The notes beneath the pieces are model-generated. The model had not been told where the DNA came from and did not search any database. It was given only the letters and a program-made list of their open reading frames with translations. A program made the position numbers and the translations under genes. A DNA stretch of 64,000 bases from JAVBNH01 sp031551635 (GTDB taxonomy: Bacteria > Bacillota > Clostridia > Oscillospirales > Acutalibacteraceae), in NCBI GenBank assembly GCA_031551635.1, contig JAVBNH010000006.1, forward strand, positions 1 to 64,000. The letters are read 5' to 3'. Positions 42,998 to 51,266 of the stretch are shown in pieces (the stretch's first letter is position 1; every line of letters starts with the position of its first letter).

Positions 42998-43675
42998 TCA
43001 TTTTTCATTAGTTAGAATTTCAAAAATAATGTTCATCATCGCCTCAAGCGCCTGCTCAACCGACATCCCCGATGTATCAAGCAGCACAGCGTCCTCCGCC
43101 TGCTTCAACGGCGCAATTTTTCTATGTGAATCCTGGTAATCTCTTGCGATTATTTCCTGCTTCAGCTCTTCAAAATCAACCTTGTTTCCCTTTGCCGTCA
43201 GCTCGTCAAAGCGTCTTTTCGCCCGCTCCTCAACAGAGGCTGTGAGAAAAATTTTTACATCCGCGTCCGGCAGAACAACTGTTCCGATGTCACGCCCGTC
43301 CATGAGACAATTATTCTCTTTCGCCATATTTTTCTGTTGCTCCAGCAAAAAGGAGCGAACCTCAGGCAGCTTTGAGACATTCGACGCCGCCATTGAAGCC
43401 TCCGGCAGCCTTATCGCATCTGATACATCCTCGCCGCAGAGGAAAACCCTCTGAATCGAATCGATGTACTTCAGCTCCACTGACAATTTCGGCAAAACCG
43501 CCAGAACATCGCTGCTCTTAGCCGTGTCCAGCCCTGCCCTCAGCACTCCGACACCGATTGACCTGTAGAGCGCGCCGGTGTCAATGTAAATATATCCGAG
43601 TTTCGCGGCGGCAAGCCTCGCGACTGTGCTCTTACCCGCACCGCTCGGACCGTCAATTGCTATGTTTATACTCAT
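42998..43675 (-). CDS. cmk: (d)CMP kinase
   Basis: A 225-residue cytidylate kinase: P-loop GPSGAGKST (9-17), DTGALYR, MDGRDIGTVVLPDA and RRFDEL. It phosphorylates CMP and dCMP. ATG 43675 has GGAG nine bases upstream. The order cmk followed by rpsA is conserved. Confidence 0.96.
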   Translation of the reverse strand: MSINIAIDGPSGAGKSTVARLAAAKLGYIYIDTGALYRSIGVGVLRAGLDTAKSSDVLAVLPKLSVELKYIDSIQRVFLCGEDVSDAIRLPEASMAASNVSKLPEVRSFLLEQQKNMAKENNCLMDGRDIGTVVLPDADVKIFLTASVEERAKRRFDELTAKGNKVDFEELKQEIIARDYQDSHRKIAPLKQAEDAVLLDTSGMSVEQALEAMMNIIFEILTNEK

Positions 43676-43730
43676 TGTACTCATCTCCATTATTATTTCA
43701 GCTTTCGCACCTTTAAAAAGCCAACTTTTT

Positions 43731-43758
43731 AATGCTTGATGCTGGATGCTAGATGCTG
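43731..43758. repeat. heptamer array H6 (GATGCTG-type, x4)
   Basis: AATGCTT, GATGCTG, GATGCTA, GATGCTG in tandem, upstream of cmk. Confidence 0.85.
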
Positions 43759-43828
43759 GAAGAGGTCGCGTATTTATCGCTATTTGGAAATAAAATTATA
43801 GCTCGCGTGGTGATTATATACTGATCCG

Positions 43829-43910
43829 CATTAAAATAGCTTCTAACTGTCGTTCGCTAATCCTTTTGCACTCTTACAAAAGGGCTCACTCCATTAGAAG
43901 CTTTTTAATG
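43829..43910. repeat. ~82-bp inverted-repeat element (MITE-like or structured RNA)
   Basis: CATTAAAATAGCTTCTAA (43829-43846) is answered by TTAGAAGCTTTTTAATG (43894-43910): 17 pairs with one bulge. Inside are a second stem, CCTTTTG/CAAAAGG (43862-43868 with 43877-43883), and a third, TCCATTA/TAATGGA (43890-43896 with 43906-43912), which competes with the outer one. It encodes no protein. Confidence 0.75.
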
Positions 43911-43982
43911 GAGGATAAGTATTAATATAATTGTCCGCGTCCAGAGAGTTTAATTAAAAGTTAATGCTGAATCGCGACATCT

Positions 43983-44017
43983 TCCAATATCTAATATCTA
44001 AAATCTAATATCTAAAA
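43983..44017. repeat. heptamer array H7 (TCTAATA-type, x5)
   Basis: TCCAATA, TCTAATA, TCTAAAA, TCTAATA, TCTAAAA. It supplies the stop codon of the flavoprotein gene (44012-44014) on the minus strand. Confidence 0.9.
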
Positions 44018-45265
44018 CAGCGCATTTTCTCCCGCGATAAAGCCGGTTGAAAAGGCTATTTGTAAATTAAACCCGCCGGTATAGGCATTGACGTCTATGA
44101 CCTCCCCCGCGAAAAAGAGATTGGCGCATTTTTTCGAGCGCATGGTTTTCGGCTCGATTTCGCCGACACTCACCCCTCCGCAGGTGATAATCGCCTCTTC
44201 AATCGGGCGGAAGGCACGCACATTCAGCTTTAATTCCTTCAGACACATAACAAATTCCGCACGCATCTCACGCGTGAGTTGATTAGCCTTCATCTCATGA
44301 GGAATTCCGCACAAATCGAGAATTACCGGAATCATCGCCCGGGGCAGCAGCTCATTAAAAGCGTTTACGGCAGCTTTATTAGAGTATTTCGCAATATCAC
44401 GCTGTATTCGGCTGTCAAGCTGAGTGACACTCAGCCCCGGTTTCAAATCAATAACTATCTCGTATTTTGTCTTGTCAGCATCCCGCATATGCGCGCTGGC
44501 GCTGAGTATCACAGGACCCGATACACCGAAATGGGTAAAAAGCATCTCGCCGAAATCCTCATAAATATCTGCGAAGCCGTCCTTATCACGAAGCTTAAGC
44601 GAAACATTTTTCAGTGCAAGTCCCTGAAGCTCTGCGCAGAAGCTTTCGGCGGTTTCAAGAGGTACAAGCGATGCCTGCGGCTGTGTAACTGTATGCCCAG
44701 CCTGTTTTGCGAGCTCATAGCCGTCGCCGGTTGAACCGGTCAGGGGATAGGACACGCCGCCTGTCGCGACTACAAAGGACGAGGCAAAAAACTCCTCACC
44801 TTCATATGTTCTGACTCCTGTAATCAGCGGTGTTTCGTTATTCTCATTAAAAATGAATTCTTTAACGCGTCCGGCAATTCGTTTTACACCGCTTTTCTTC
44901 ATAAAGCCGCCCAGCGCGTCAACAATATCAACAGCCTTGTCCGAGACCGGAAAAACCCTGTTACCCCGCTCGACTTTGAGCGGAACTCCCAGCTCTTCGA
45001 AAAAATCCATGGTATCCGAGGGCATAAAACGCGAAAACGCGCTGTAGAGAAAGCGTCCGTTTGTGGGCACGGCTTCGATAAGCTCATTGAGCATGGAGCA
45101 GGCATTGGTCACATTGCAGCGCCCCTTGCCCGTAATCATCAGCTTGCGCCCGACGCGCTCGTTGCGCTCGATTACAAGCACGCTTTTGCCTCTTTCGGCA
45201 AGCTTCCCCGCGCACATCATGCCCGCCGCTCCCGCGCCAATTACAATACAATCTGTTTTTTTCAT
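44012..45265 (-). CDS. BaiN/RdsA-family flavoprotein (HI0933-like)
   Basis: A 417-residue NAD(P)/FAD-dependent oxidoreductase of the HI0933/YhiN family. Dinucleotide motif VIGAGAAGMMCAGKLAERG (8-26), then NERVGRKLMITGKGRCNVTN and the C-terminal GEVIDVNAYTGGFNLQIAFSTG. BaiN in bile-acid-converting clostridia is one member; the general role is undefined. It lies upstream of cmk, a common clostridial neighbourhood. Confidence 0.9.
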   Translation of the reverse strand: MKKTDCIVIGAGAAGMMCAGKLAERGKSVLVIERNERVGRKLMITGKGRCNVTNACSMLNELIEAVPTNGRFLYSAFSRFMPSDTMDFFEELGVPLKVERGNRVFPVSDKAVDIVDALGGFMKKSGVKRIAGRVKEFIFNENNETPLITGVRTYEGEEFFASSFVVATGGVSYPLTGSTGDGYELAKQAGHTVTQPQASLVPLETAESFCAELQGLALKNVSLKLRDKDGFADIYEDFGEMLFTHFGVSGPVILSASAHMRDADKTKYEIVIDLKPGLSVTQLDSRIQRDIAKYSNKAAVNAFNELLPRAMIPVILDLCGIPHEMKANQLTREMRAEFVMCLKELKLNVRAFRPIEEAIITCGGVSVGEIEPKTMRSKKCANLFFAGEVIDVNAYTGGFNLQIAFSTGFIAGENALF

Positions 45266-45321
45266 ATCTTTATTATTTCATTCCTATATTGTTTAAAATA
45301 AATTATGCATTATGAATTAAG

Positions 45322-46554
45322 TCATACCTTAACTATAGCATCTGTATATTCCGTATCGGCATTCTGAACTGTCGGCAGCGTCAGGTTATAAACCGCCGCA
45401 GCTCTCGCCTCAAGCTCAAAAAACCGCTTCGCCTGCGCTCCCAAACCTGCAATCTCGGCAGCTCTTGTAACGAGTGGAAGCCCTGCCTTTTTTTTCGCGG
45501 TATTCAAGAGCGTCCGCCCTTTTTCGTTGAAGCCGAGCACGCGAATATATGGTATATCCGACTGAGTGAAATCCTTTGTTATCCCGAGCAGTGAGGAGAG
45601 AACTATCCTTCTTATACGCGAATGTGTATAGCGTTTTGTTTTCGCCAGTGCATAAAGCTCCTCAATGCTTTTTGCCCTGTTTGCCGCGTCTTTTATCCTA
45701 TTCTCAAGCCCCTCTGAAACATCAGGATACCGCAGTAAATCTTCAGTATTTTTCATTCTCAAATCATATAATACAGCTTTTTCGACTGCTCTCATATCTG
45801 AGGGAAGGCAACCCTTATCAAGCTCTCTGAGTATAATATCAGCGGCGTTTTCGGGCATTTTGCCGGAAATATATTCGCCGATTTTTTCCCTTGCGCTCTC
45901 GCGGTCATAGCTGTAGAAAATTCTTTTTATTTCCTCGCGCAGCTTGCTCGCTGAGGCAAAGCCTTCGTTTGTAACATCGCTGTCATGAGCTGCGCCGAAA
46001 CGCTTCACCGCGAAAGGCTCAATATTTGAATTAATCCGAATTAAAGCCCTTGTATACTCAAGGGACAATATATCATTCGGCGAGTGCAGCAGCTCAAGCT
46101 CATCAGAAGCCATAAAGCTATTTGCATTAGCTTCACGCGCTCTGGGGAATGATACACCTTCTTCTAAAAAATTTTTAATTTTTTCATCACTATCAAGTTG
46201 CAGCAGCTTTTCGGCGGTTGTTTCAATCAGCCTCGTGTCTCCGCATTCGCTTCCGAAGGAGAGCATATCGACAACACCCAGTGCCTCGGCAATCGAAACC
46301 GCGCCGTAAGCGAACCTCTGAGCGCTCGCTGTGGCAAATGGCAATGGCAGCTCGAGCACAAGGTCCGCGCCGCATCTGAGAGCCGTCTCAACTCTCGAAC
46401 GCTTCGGCATTACTGCGCTCTCACTGCGCTGTACAAAGTTTCCACTCATAACGGCTACTATGGTGTCAGCACCTGCTTCAAGAGTGCGGTCAATATGATA
46501 TTTATGCCCGTTGTGAAACGGGTTATATTCGCAGACAATAGCGGCAACCTTCAA
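45322..46554 (-). CDS. tmcAL: tRNA(Met) cytidine acetate ligase
   Basis: A 410-residue TmcAL (YlbM) that acetylates the wobble cytidine 34 of elongator tRNA-Met using acetate and ATP. The nucleotidyltransferase motif is CEYNPFHNGHKYHI; MSGNFVQRSESAVMPKRSR and LELPLPFATASAQRFAYGAV are family signatures. A TTG at 46554 with GGGGTG six bases upstream is preferred over the GTG at 46563. It is divergent from ackA, whose product acts on acetate. Confidence 0.94.
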   Translation of the reverse strand: MKVAAIVCEYNPFHNGHKYHIDRTLEAGADTIVAVMSGNFVQRSESAVMPKRSRVETALRCGADLVLELPLPFATASAQRFAYGAVSIAEALGVVDMLSFGSECGDTRLIETTAEKLLQLDSDEKIKNFLEEGVSFPRAREANANSFMASDELELLHSPNDILSLEYTRALIRINSNIEPFAVKRFGAAHDSDVTNEGFASASKLREEIKRIFYSYDRESAREKIGEYISGKMPENAADIILRELDKGCLPSDMRAVEKAVLYDLRMKNTEDLLRYPDVSEGLENRIKDAANRAKSIEELYALAKTKRYTHSRIRRIVLSSLLGITKDFTQSDIPYIRVLGFNEKGRTLLNTAKKKAGLPLVTRAAEIAGLGAQAKRFFELEARAAAVYNLTLPTVQNADTEYTDAIVKV

Positions 46555-46586
46555 AAAAAACACCCCGGATAAAACAATCTGTCACT

Positions 46587-46615
46587 ATAATAAACTGATA
46601 TCGTAAAATTGTCAA
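46587..46615 (-). promoter_or_regulatory. promoter of tmcAL
   Basis: Minus-strand TTGACA (46610-46615), 17-bp spacer, TATTAT (46587-46592). Confidence 0.8.
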
Positions 46616-46677
46616 ATGAAAACATGTGTTTAGCAATTTGTCATAAAAAAAGCTTAAATCACACCTAAAAAATCGGC

Positions 46678-46706
46678 TTGCTTTTTAAAGGCTCAACATA
46701 TATAAT
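46678..46706 (+). promoter_or_regulatory. promoter of ackA
   Basis: TTGCTT (46678-46683), 17-bp spacer, TATAAT (46701-46706). The start is near 46713. Confidence 0.75.
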
Positions 46707-46764
46707 ATCTGATGTATGAGAAAAACAATATTTATTGCTCAAAATGAAAGGAACGGATGAATCA

Positions 46765-47979
46765 ATGCTTGTATTGGTCATTAATGCAGGAAGCTCCTCG
46801 CTTAAATATCAGCTTATTGATATGAACGGCGAGATTTGCATCGCAAAAGGTGTTTGCGAAAGAATCGGTCAGGACGGACGGATTGAAGCCAAAAATCTTG
46901 CGAACGGCACAGAATTTACCGCCGAAATCGACATGCCGAACCATACTGTCGCCTTCCTTGAGGTCAAAAAAGCCCTTACAGGCGGCGAGGCTAAGGTTCT
47001 TGACGACCTCGCGGAGATAGCCGCTATCGGTCACCGTGTCGTTCAGGGCGGTTCTTTATTTAATCACAGCGTAATTATCGATGATTCGGTTCTCGCGGGA
47101 ATTGAAGAGCTCTGTGACCTCGCGCCGCTGCATAATCCCGCCCACCTACAGGGCATGCGCGCCTGCATCGAGGTTTTCGGCAAAGATGTCCCCGAAATTG
47201 CGGTTTTCGACAACGCCTTCCACAGCACTATGCCGCCTGAGGCGTATATGTTCCCGATTCCTTATGAATATTATGAAAAATATAAAATCCGCCGCTATGG
47301 CTTCCACGGCACTTCTCACCGCTGCGTCAGTACCCGCTGCGCCGAGCTTTACGGCAAACCCATTGAGGAGCTAAAAATTATCACCTGCCACCTTGGCAAC
47401 GGCTCGTCAATCACCGCGGTTAAAAACGGCAGTGTCGTTGACACAAGCATGGGGCTGACCCCCCTCGACGGCTTCATCATGGGCACGAGAACCGGAGGAA
47501 TCGACCCCTCTGTTGTGACTTATCTACAAGCCAAGGAAGGCTGGACGCCTGAGCAGACGGACAGCATTCTCAATAAAAAATCAGGCGTACTGGGCGTTTC
47601 AGGCATCTCGAACGATGACCGCGACGTCAAGGCGGCTTCCCTCTCCGGCAACCACCGCGCAAAGCTCGCCCGCGATATTCAATGGTATCAGATACGCAAG
47701 TATATCGGCAGCTATATAGCAGCGATGGAGGGCGTTGACGCTATTGTTTTCACCGGCGGAATCGGCGAAAACACCTTTGATTTACGCGCGGATGTCTGCA
47801 CAAGACTCTCCTTCTTGGGCGTTGATTTTAACAACGAAATCAACGAAAAAACCGTCAGAGGTGCGGAGGCGGAAATCACAAACCCCGGTTCAAAAATCCG
47901 TGTTTTCGTCATTCCCACAAACGAAGAACTGATGATAGCTCGCGATACGCAAATGCTGGCGGCACAATTTAGATTTTAG
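46765..47979 (+). CDS. ackA: acetate kinase
   Basis: A 404-residue acetate kinase forming ATP from acetyl phosphate. Motifs: VLVINAGSSSLKYQL, GHRVVQGG, RYGFHGTSHR, CHLGNGSS, GLTPLDGFIMGTRTG and FTGGIGENT. ATG 46765 gives the family N-terminus. No pta gene is adjacent. Its last codons (RF) and stop fall in a heptamer array. Confidence 0.97.
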   Translation: MLVLVINAGSSSLKYQLIDMNGEICIAKGVCERIGQDGRIEAKNLANGTEFTAEIDMPNHTVAFLEVKKALTGGEAKVLDDLAEIAAIGHRVVQGGSLFNHSVIIDDSVLAGIEELCDLAPLHNPAHLQGMRACIEVFGKDVPEIAVFDNAFHSTMPPEAYMFPIPYEYYEKYKIRRYGFHGTSHRCVSTRCAELYGKPIEELKIITCHLGNGSSITAVKNGSVVDTSMGLTPLDGFIMGTRTGGIDPSVVTYLQAKEGWTPEQTDSILNKKSGVLGVSGISNDDRDVKAASLSGNHRAKLARDIQWYQIRKYIGSYIAAMEGVDAIVFTGGIGENTFDLRADVCTRLSFLGVDFNNEINEKTVRGAEAEITNPGSKIRVFVIPTNEELMIARDTQMLAAQFRF

Positions 47980-48002
47980 ATATTAGACTGTAGATTTTAG
48001 AC
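47968..48002. repeat. heptamer array H8 (TTTAGAT-type, x5)
   Basis: TTTAGAT, TTTAGAT, ATTAGAC, TGTAGAT, TTTAGAC. The ackA TAG stop (47977-47979) lies in the second unit. Confidence 0.92.
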
Positions 48003-48138
48003 TGCCAAATTATTTTATTATATTGATGGTGAATTTAAAATGAACAGAAACCGCCCGCCCTGTTAATCTTCGGTTTATAGTAACGCACGTTCCCCGCCTA
48101 TGACATTTTCCCTAATTTTATTTTGAAAGGAAAACGTT

Positions 48139-49305
48139 ATGGGCTATTTAGTTAATGTAAAAAAGCTTTATTTTATGTCTTTTTTCCAGGGATTGATACC
48201 CGCATATGTCATAGAACGGCTTTTCTGGCAAGGACGCGGAATGAGCGTTAAGGATGTCGTTTACTGTGAGATTATTTATGCTCTAACGATTATTTTACTA
48301 GAGGTTCCTTCGGGTATACTCAGCGACAAATTCGGCAGAAAAAAAATGATTTATCTCTCAAGTCTTTTTGACGCATTTGAGTTTATCCTTCTGTTTTACG
48401 CGCACAGCTTTCCGCTCTTCGCCTTGACTATGCTCTTTACCGGAACAGGAGCGGCGTTCGAAAGCGGCAGTAGAAACGCACTGCTGTATGACAGCCTTCT
48501 CCACCATAAAAATGAGGACGTTTACGAAAAAATTCAGGGCAGAATGTCCGCTGCGAATTTTTGCGGATTGCTGCTCTCCGCCGGCAGCGGAAGTCTACTT
48601 TCGAGCTATGTCAGCCTTGACATCAACTACATTGTCTCGTTCCTCAGTAAAACAGCAGTTTTTTTCATTTCGCTCACTTTGAAGGAGCCGCCGCTGCTTA
48701 CAAAAACAGAAAACTCGGCGAAAAGCTTTTTGAAGTTCGCCTTTGAGGCGGTAAAAATTTTCCGCGAAAAGCCGGTACTACTGAGCTGCACGGTGACGGC
48801 GGCAATTATAGGCGGCACGGTGAATTACCTCGATGAATTTTGGCAGCTTCTCGCTGAAAAATGGGGCGTTCCGGTGATTTTGTTCGGAGCGCTGACAATC
48901 GCTATGGGAATTTTCAGGGTGCCGGGCGAGGTTTTCGCCTATAAGCTGAAAAACCGTATGAATTTAAAAACCCTGCTCATTGCGATTATCCTTCTGTCAG
49001 CTGTATTATACACACTTATATACCTAGTGCAAAACCCTTTTTCAATTATTTTTATGGCTCTCATTCTGCTGATGTCGGGAATCAGTGAGCCACTGATTTC
49101 GGGCTGTATACACGCGAACACCGATAGCGCTCACCGCGCGACAGTTGAGTCGATGAGCTCACTGGTGCTCAGGCTGGCGACAATGCTAATAGGTCTCGGT
49201 TTCGGCTTTATCAGTGACCGTTTTTCCATTTACACGGGCTTTGCGTATTTAGCGATAATAATGCTCTGTTTCAGCGTTTTGTCAGCGAACCGGAAGGAAA
49301 CATAA
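48139..49305 (+). CDS. major facilitator superfamily transporter
   Basis: A 388-residue membrane protein with about 12 hydrophobic segments. The loop between helices 2 and 3, GILSDKFGRKK (59-69), is the MFS signature, and GFISDRFSI appears in the C-terminal half. It is like clostridial multidrug/sugar exporter-type MFS proteins; substrate unknown. AAAGGA precedes the ATG. Confidence 0.88.
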   Translation: MGYLVNVKKLYFMSFFQGLIPAYVIERLFWQGRGMSVKDVVYCEIIYALTIILLEVPSGILSDKFGRKKMIYLSSLFDAFEFILLFYAHSFPLFALTMLFTGTGAAFESGSRNALLYDSLLHHKNEDVYEKIQGRMSAANFCGLLLSAGSGSLLSSYVSLDINYIVSFLSKTAVFFISLTLKEPPLLTKTENSAKSFLKFAFEAVKIFREKPVLLSCTVTAAIIGGTVNYLDEFWQLLAEKWGVPVILFGALTIAMGIFRVPGEVFAYKLKNRMNLKTLLIAIILLSAVLYTLIYLVQNPFSIIFMALILLMSGISEPLISGCIHANTDSAHRATVESMSSLVLRLATMLIGLGFGFISDRFSIYTGFAYLAIIMLCFSVLSANRKET

Positions 49306-49321
49306 ACTTAATTCTAGGATG

Positions 49322-49366
49322 AAAAAAAGCCGCTTGAACACAGCATTCAAGCGGCTTTTTTTATTT
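49322..49366. terminator. strong bidirectional terminator
   Basis: AAAAAGCCGCTTGAA pairs perfectly with TTCAAGCGGCTTTTT around CACAGCA. It serves the MFS gene and the converging DeoR gene. Confidence 0.92.
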
Positions 49367-50139
49367 TACTTTTCCGCAAGAATAATCTCAATTCCCTGCT
49401 CGTCAAAAGCCTTCAAGTCCTCTTCCGATGCGTCCCAGTCAGATATTAATTTAGACAGCCGATTTGCCGGACAAATGCTGAAAACTGAATTGAATCCAAT
49501 TTTTTCGGTCGGGAAAAGTCCGATTGTTTCCTTTGAAGAATCAATGACCGCGTTCAGAAAACCAACAACATAAGATTTCCGTATTGAAAGCCCAAAAGCA
49601 GGAGTTATAAATCCTGAGGTTATAAAACACTTGTCAAATCGCAGTCTTTTAACCATTTCAATGGCAAACGCGTCATAGCAATTCCCTTTATCGTCCATTT
49701 CACCGCCAAGCAAAATCACTTGAACATTGTCCCTTTTCCGCAGTTCCTCTGCAATAACAATCGAATTAACCACCACTTTGATTTGAATATCATCGGGGAT
49801 ATTCTGCGTCATGAAATAGCCGACGGTTGCCCCAGTGATAAAGACAACATCATCATTTTTTATTAAGGTAACCGCCTTTTTTGCAATCGCCATATAGTTT
49901 TCCTTAACCTCATATATATCCCTGCCCGTCACATATTTCGGCTTGCCGTATGCGACCTGATGGATAGGAATCGCTCCACCGTGAGTCTTTTTCAAAAGAC
50001 CCTTCTCGTCAAGCAGGCGTAAATCCCGGCGCGCGGATTCAACCGATATGCCGAATTTTTCAACAATTTCGTCAACTGAAATTCTCTCATTTTTACTCAG
50101 GATATCAAGAATCAATTGATGTCTTTCTTCTATAAAAAT
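49366..50139 (-). CDS. DeoR-family regulator, apparently starting at AUU
   Basis: A 257-residue DeoR/GlpR regulator. The N-terminal HTH (about 20-45: RISVDEIVEKFGISVESARRDLRLL) is followed by KTHGGA and the DeoRC sugar-phosphate-sensing domain (GATVGYFMTQ, VVNSIVIAEEL). Every in-frame ATG lies in or upstream of the consensus promoter at 50201-50229, and the transcribed leader has no ATG, GTG or TTG in frame until inside the HTH region. AGGAG is spaced seven bases from an ATT at 50139, which gives the usual family start FIEERHQLIL. Regulated genes are unknown. Confidence 0.88.
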   Translation of the reverse strand: MFIEERHQLILDILSKNERISVDEIVEKFGISVESARRDLRLLDEKGLLKKTHGGAIPIHQVAYGKPKYVTGRDIYEVKENYMAIAKKAVTLIKNDDVVFITGATVGYFMTQNIPDDIQIKVVVNSIVIAEELRKRDNVQVILLGGEMDDKGNCYDAFAIEMVKRLRFDKCFITSGFITPAFGLSIRKSYVVGFLNAVIDSSKETIGLFPTEKIGFNSVFSICPANRLSKLISDWDASEEDLKAFDEQGIEIILAEK

Positions 50140-50200
50140 ATAAATTCTCCTAATCTGAAAATTTCTGACAAATGGATGTCGACCTCCATTGTCAACGCCC

Positions 50201-50229
50201 ATTATATACCGTTTGTTACCGTTTGTCAA
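50201..50229 (-). promoter_or_regulatory. consensus promoter of deoR-like gene with tandem operator
   Basis: Minus-strand TTGACA (50224-50229), 17-bp spacer, TATAAT (50201-50206). The spacer is made of two exact 10-bp direct repeats ACAAACGGTA (50207-50226), one helical turn apart, a fitting autoregulatory operator for a DeoR-type protein. Confidence 0.85.
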
Positions 50230-50479
50230 CTGTTTTTCTGGTTTTTCTAGTGCTTCAGCACCTATCGGTAACACAAAGTCATGGGAAAGCTTGAGAAAGA
50301 TAATTCTCTCAAGCTGATATATTTATTAATAAAATTTCATTAACTTCTAGGTAACCACTGATTAATTGATATTTACTCACTTTTGTATATTCTTAAATTT
50401 TCTGTCTGTGAACGATGATTAAATCAAAGATTGGATGCAATATAAAATAGATTATAAGGCGAAACCTTATCCTACAGCC

Positions 50480-50500
50480 CTGACTCCTGAATCCTAACTC
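50480..50500. repeat. heptamer array H9 (CTGACTC-type, x3)
   Basis: CTGACTC, CTGAATC, CTAACTC. Confidence 0.8.
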
Positions 50501-50502
50501 CT

Positions 50503-50529
50503 GTGAACGATGATCTTATCATCGTTCAC
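50503..50529. repeat. perfect inverted repeat overlapping ydcF-like stop
   Basis: GTGAACGATGAT (50503-50514) and ATCATCGTTCAC (50518-50529) around three bases. The left arm, with two flanking bases, also occurs alone at 50406-50419. No T tract follows, so it is not a standard terminator. Confidence 0.7.
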
Positions 50530-51212
50530 CTGGTCTTGTCGTCACTCGCTTCCGCGCTGCCCGAAATCGGAATAATATCCCCTAGATAAGTCGGTTCAGG
50601 CTTGAATAAACACATCGCGAAATCCTTGCAGCGCGCCAGAAATTCACGCTGGTTATTATAAGTCATATACATATAATTCCTCAGGTCAGAATTAACACCT
50701 TTGACCTCAAGACCCAGCCGCTGCGCTATGTAAACCGCCCTGTAGAGGTGATAACCCTGCGTGACTATGACAAGCTTTTTCACCATGAATATTTCCTTTG
50801 CGCGGTAAACAGACTCATAAGTCGAAAATCCGGCGTGGTCGAGAAAAATCACATCCGCGTCAACACCCTTTTCAATTGCGAAATCCTTCATCGAGTTGAC
50901 CTCGTCATAACCTTTTCTGCCGTGGTCGCCGCTCATGAGCAGTCTGTCTGACGCGTCGTTTTTATACAGCTCAACGCCCCTGCCGATTCTGTCGGCGAGC
51001 ATATCGCTGGGGCTGCCGTCGCCGAGAAGCCCTGCACCCAGCACCAAAACGCAGTCCATGTCAAGACCATACGCTTCGGACGGCTCAAGTATATCCTTTT
51101 TCGCGGACGAAATAACGACTGCATTAATAATAAAAATTGAGCCGATTCCGGTGGCAACCGCCAAAAACAGAATTATTATTAACCCGATAATTAACTTCTT
51201 TTTACTTTTCAT
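50526..51212 (-). CDS. YdcF/SanA-like DUF218 membrane protein
   Basis: A 228-residue protein with one N-terminal transmembrane helix (about 7-30) and a DUF218 domain (CVLVLGAGLLGDGSPSDMLADRI, MSGDHGRKGYDEV, VTQGYHLYRAVYIAQRLGLEV). The SanA/YdcF family is linked to envelope integrity and vancomycin tolerance in enterics; the biochemical role is unclear. ATG 51212 is chosen. It lies 54 bases after prfB. Confidence 0.85.
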   Translation of the reverse strand: MKSKKKLIIGLIIILFLAVATGIGSIFIINAVVISSAKKDILEPSEAYGLDMDCVLVLGAGLLGDGSPSDMLADRIGRGVELYKNDASDRLLMSGDHGRKGYDEVNSMKDFAIEKGVDADVIFLDHAGFSTYESVYRAKEIFMVKKLVIVTQGYHLYRAVYIAQRLGLEVKGVNSDLRNYMYMTYNNQREFLARCKDFAMCLFKPEPTYLGDIIPISGSAEASDDKTR

Positions 51213-51266
51213 AAGTCCCACCACAATTAAATCGGCTGACTTTCATTTGAAGGTCAGCCGTCATTT

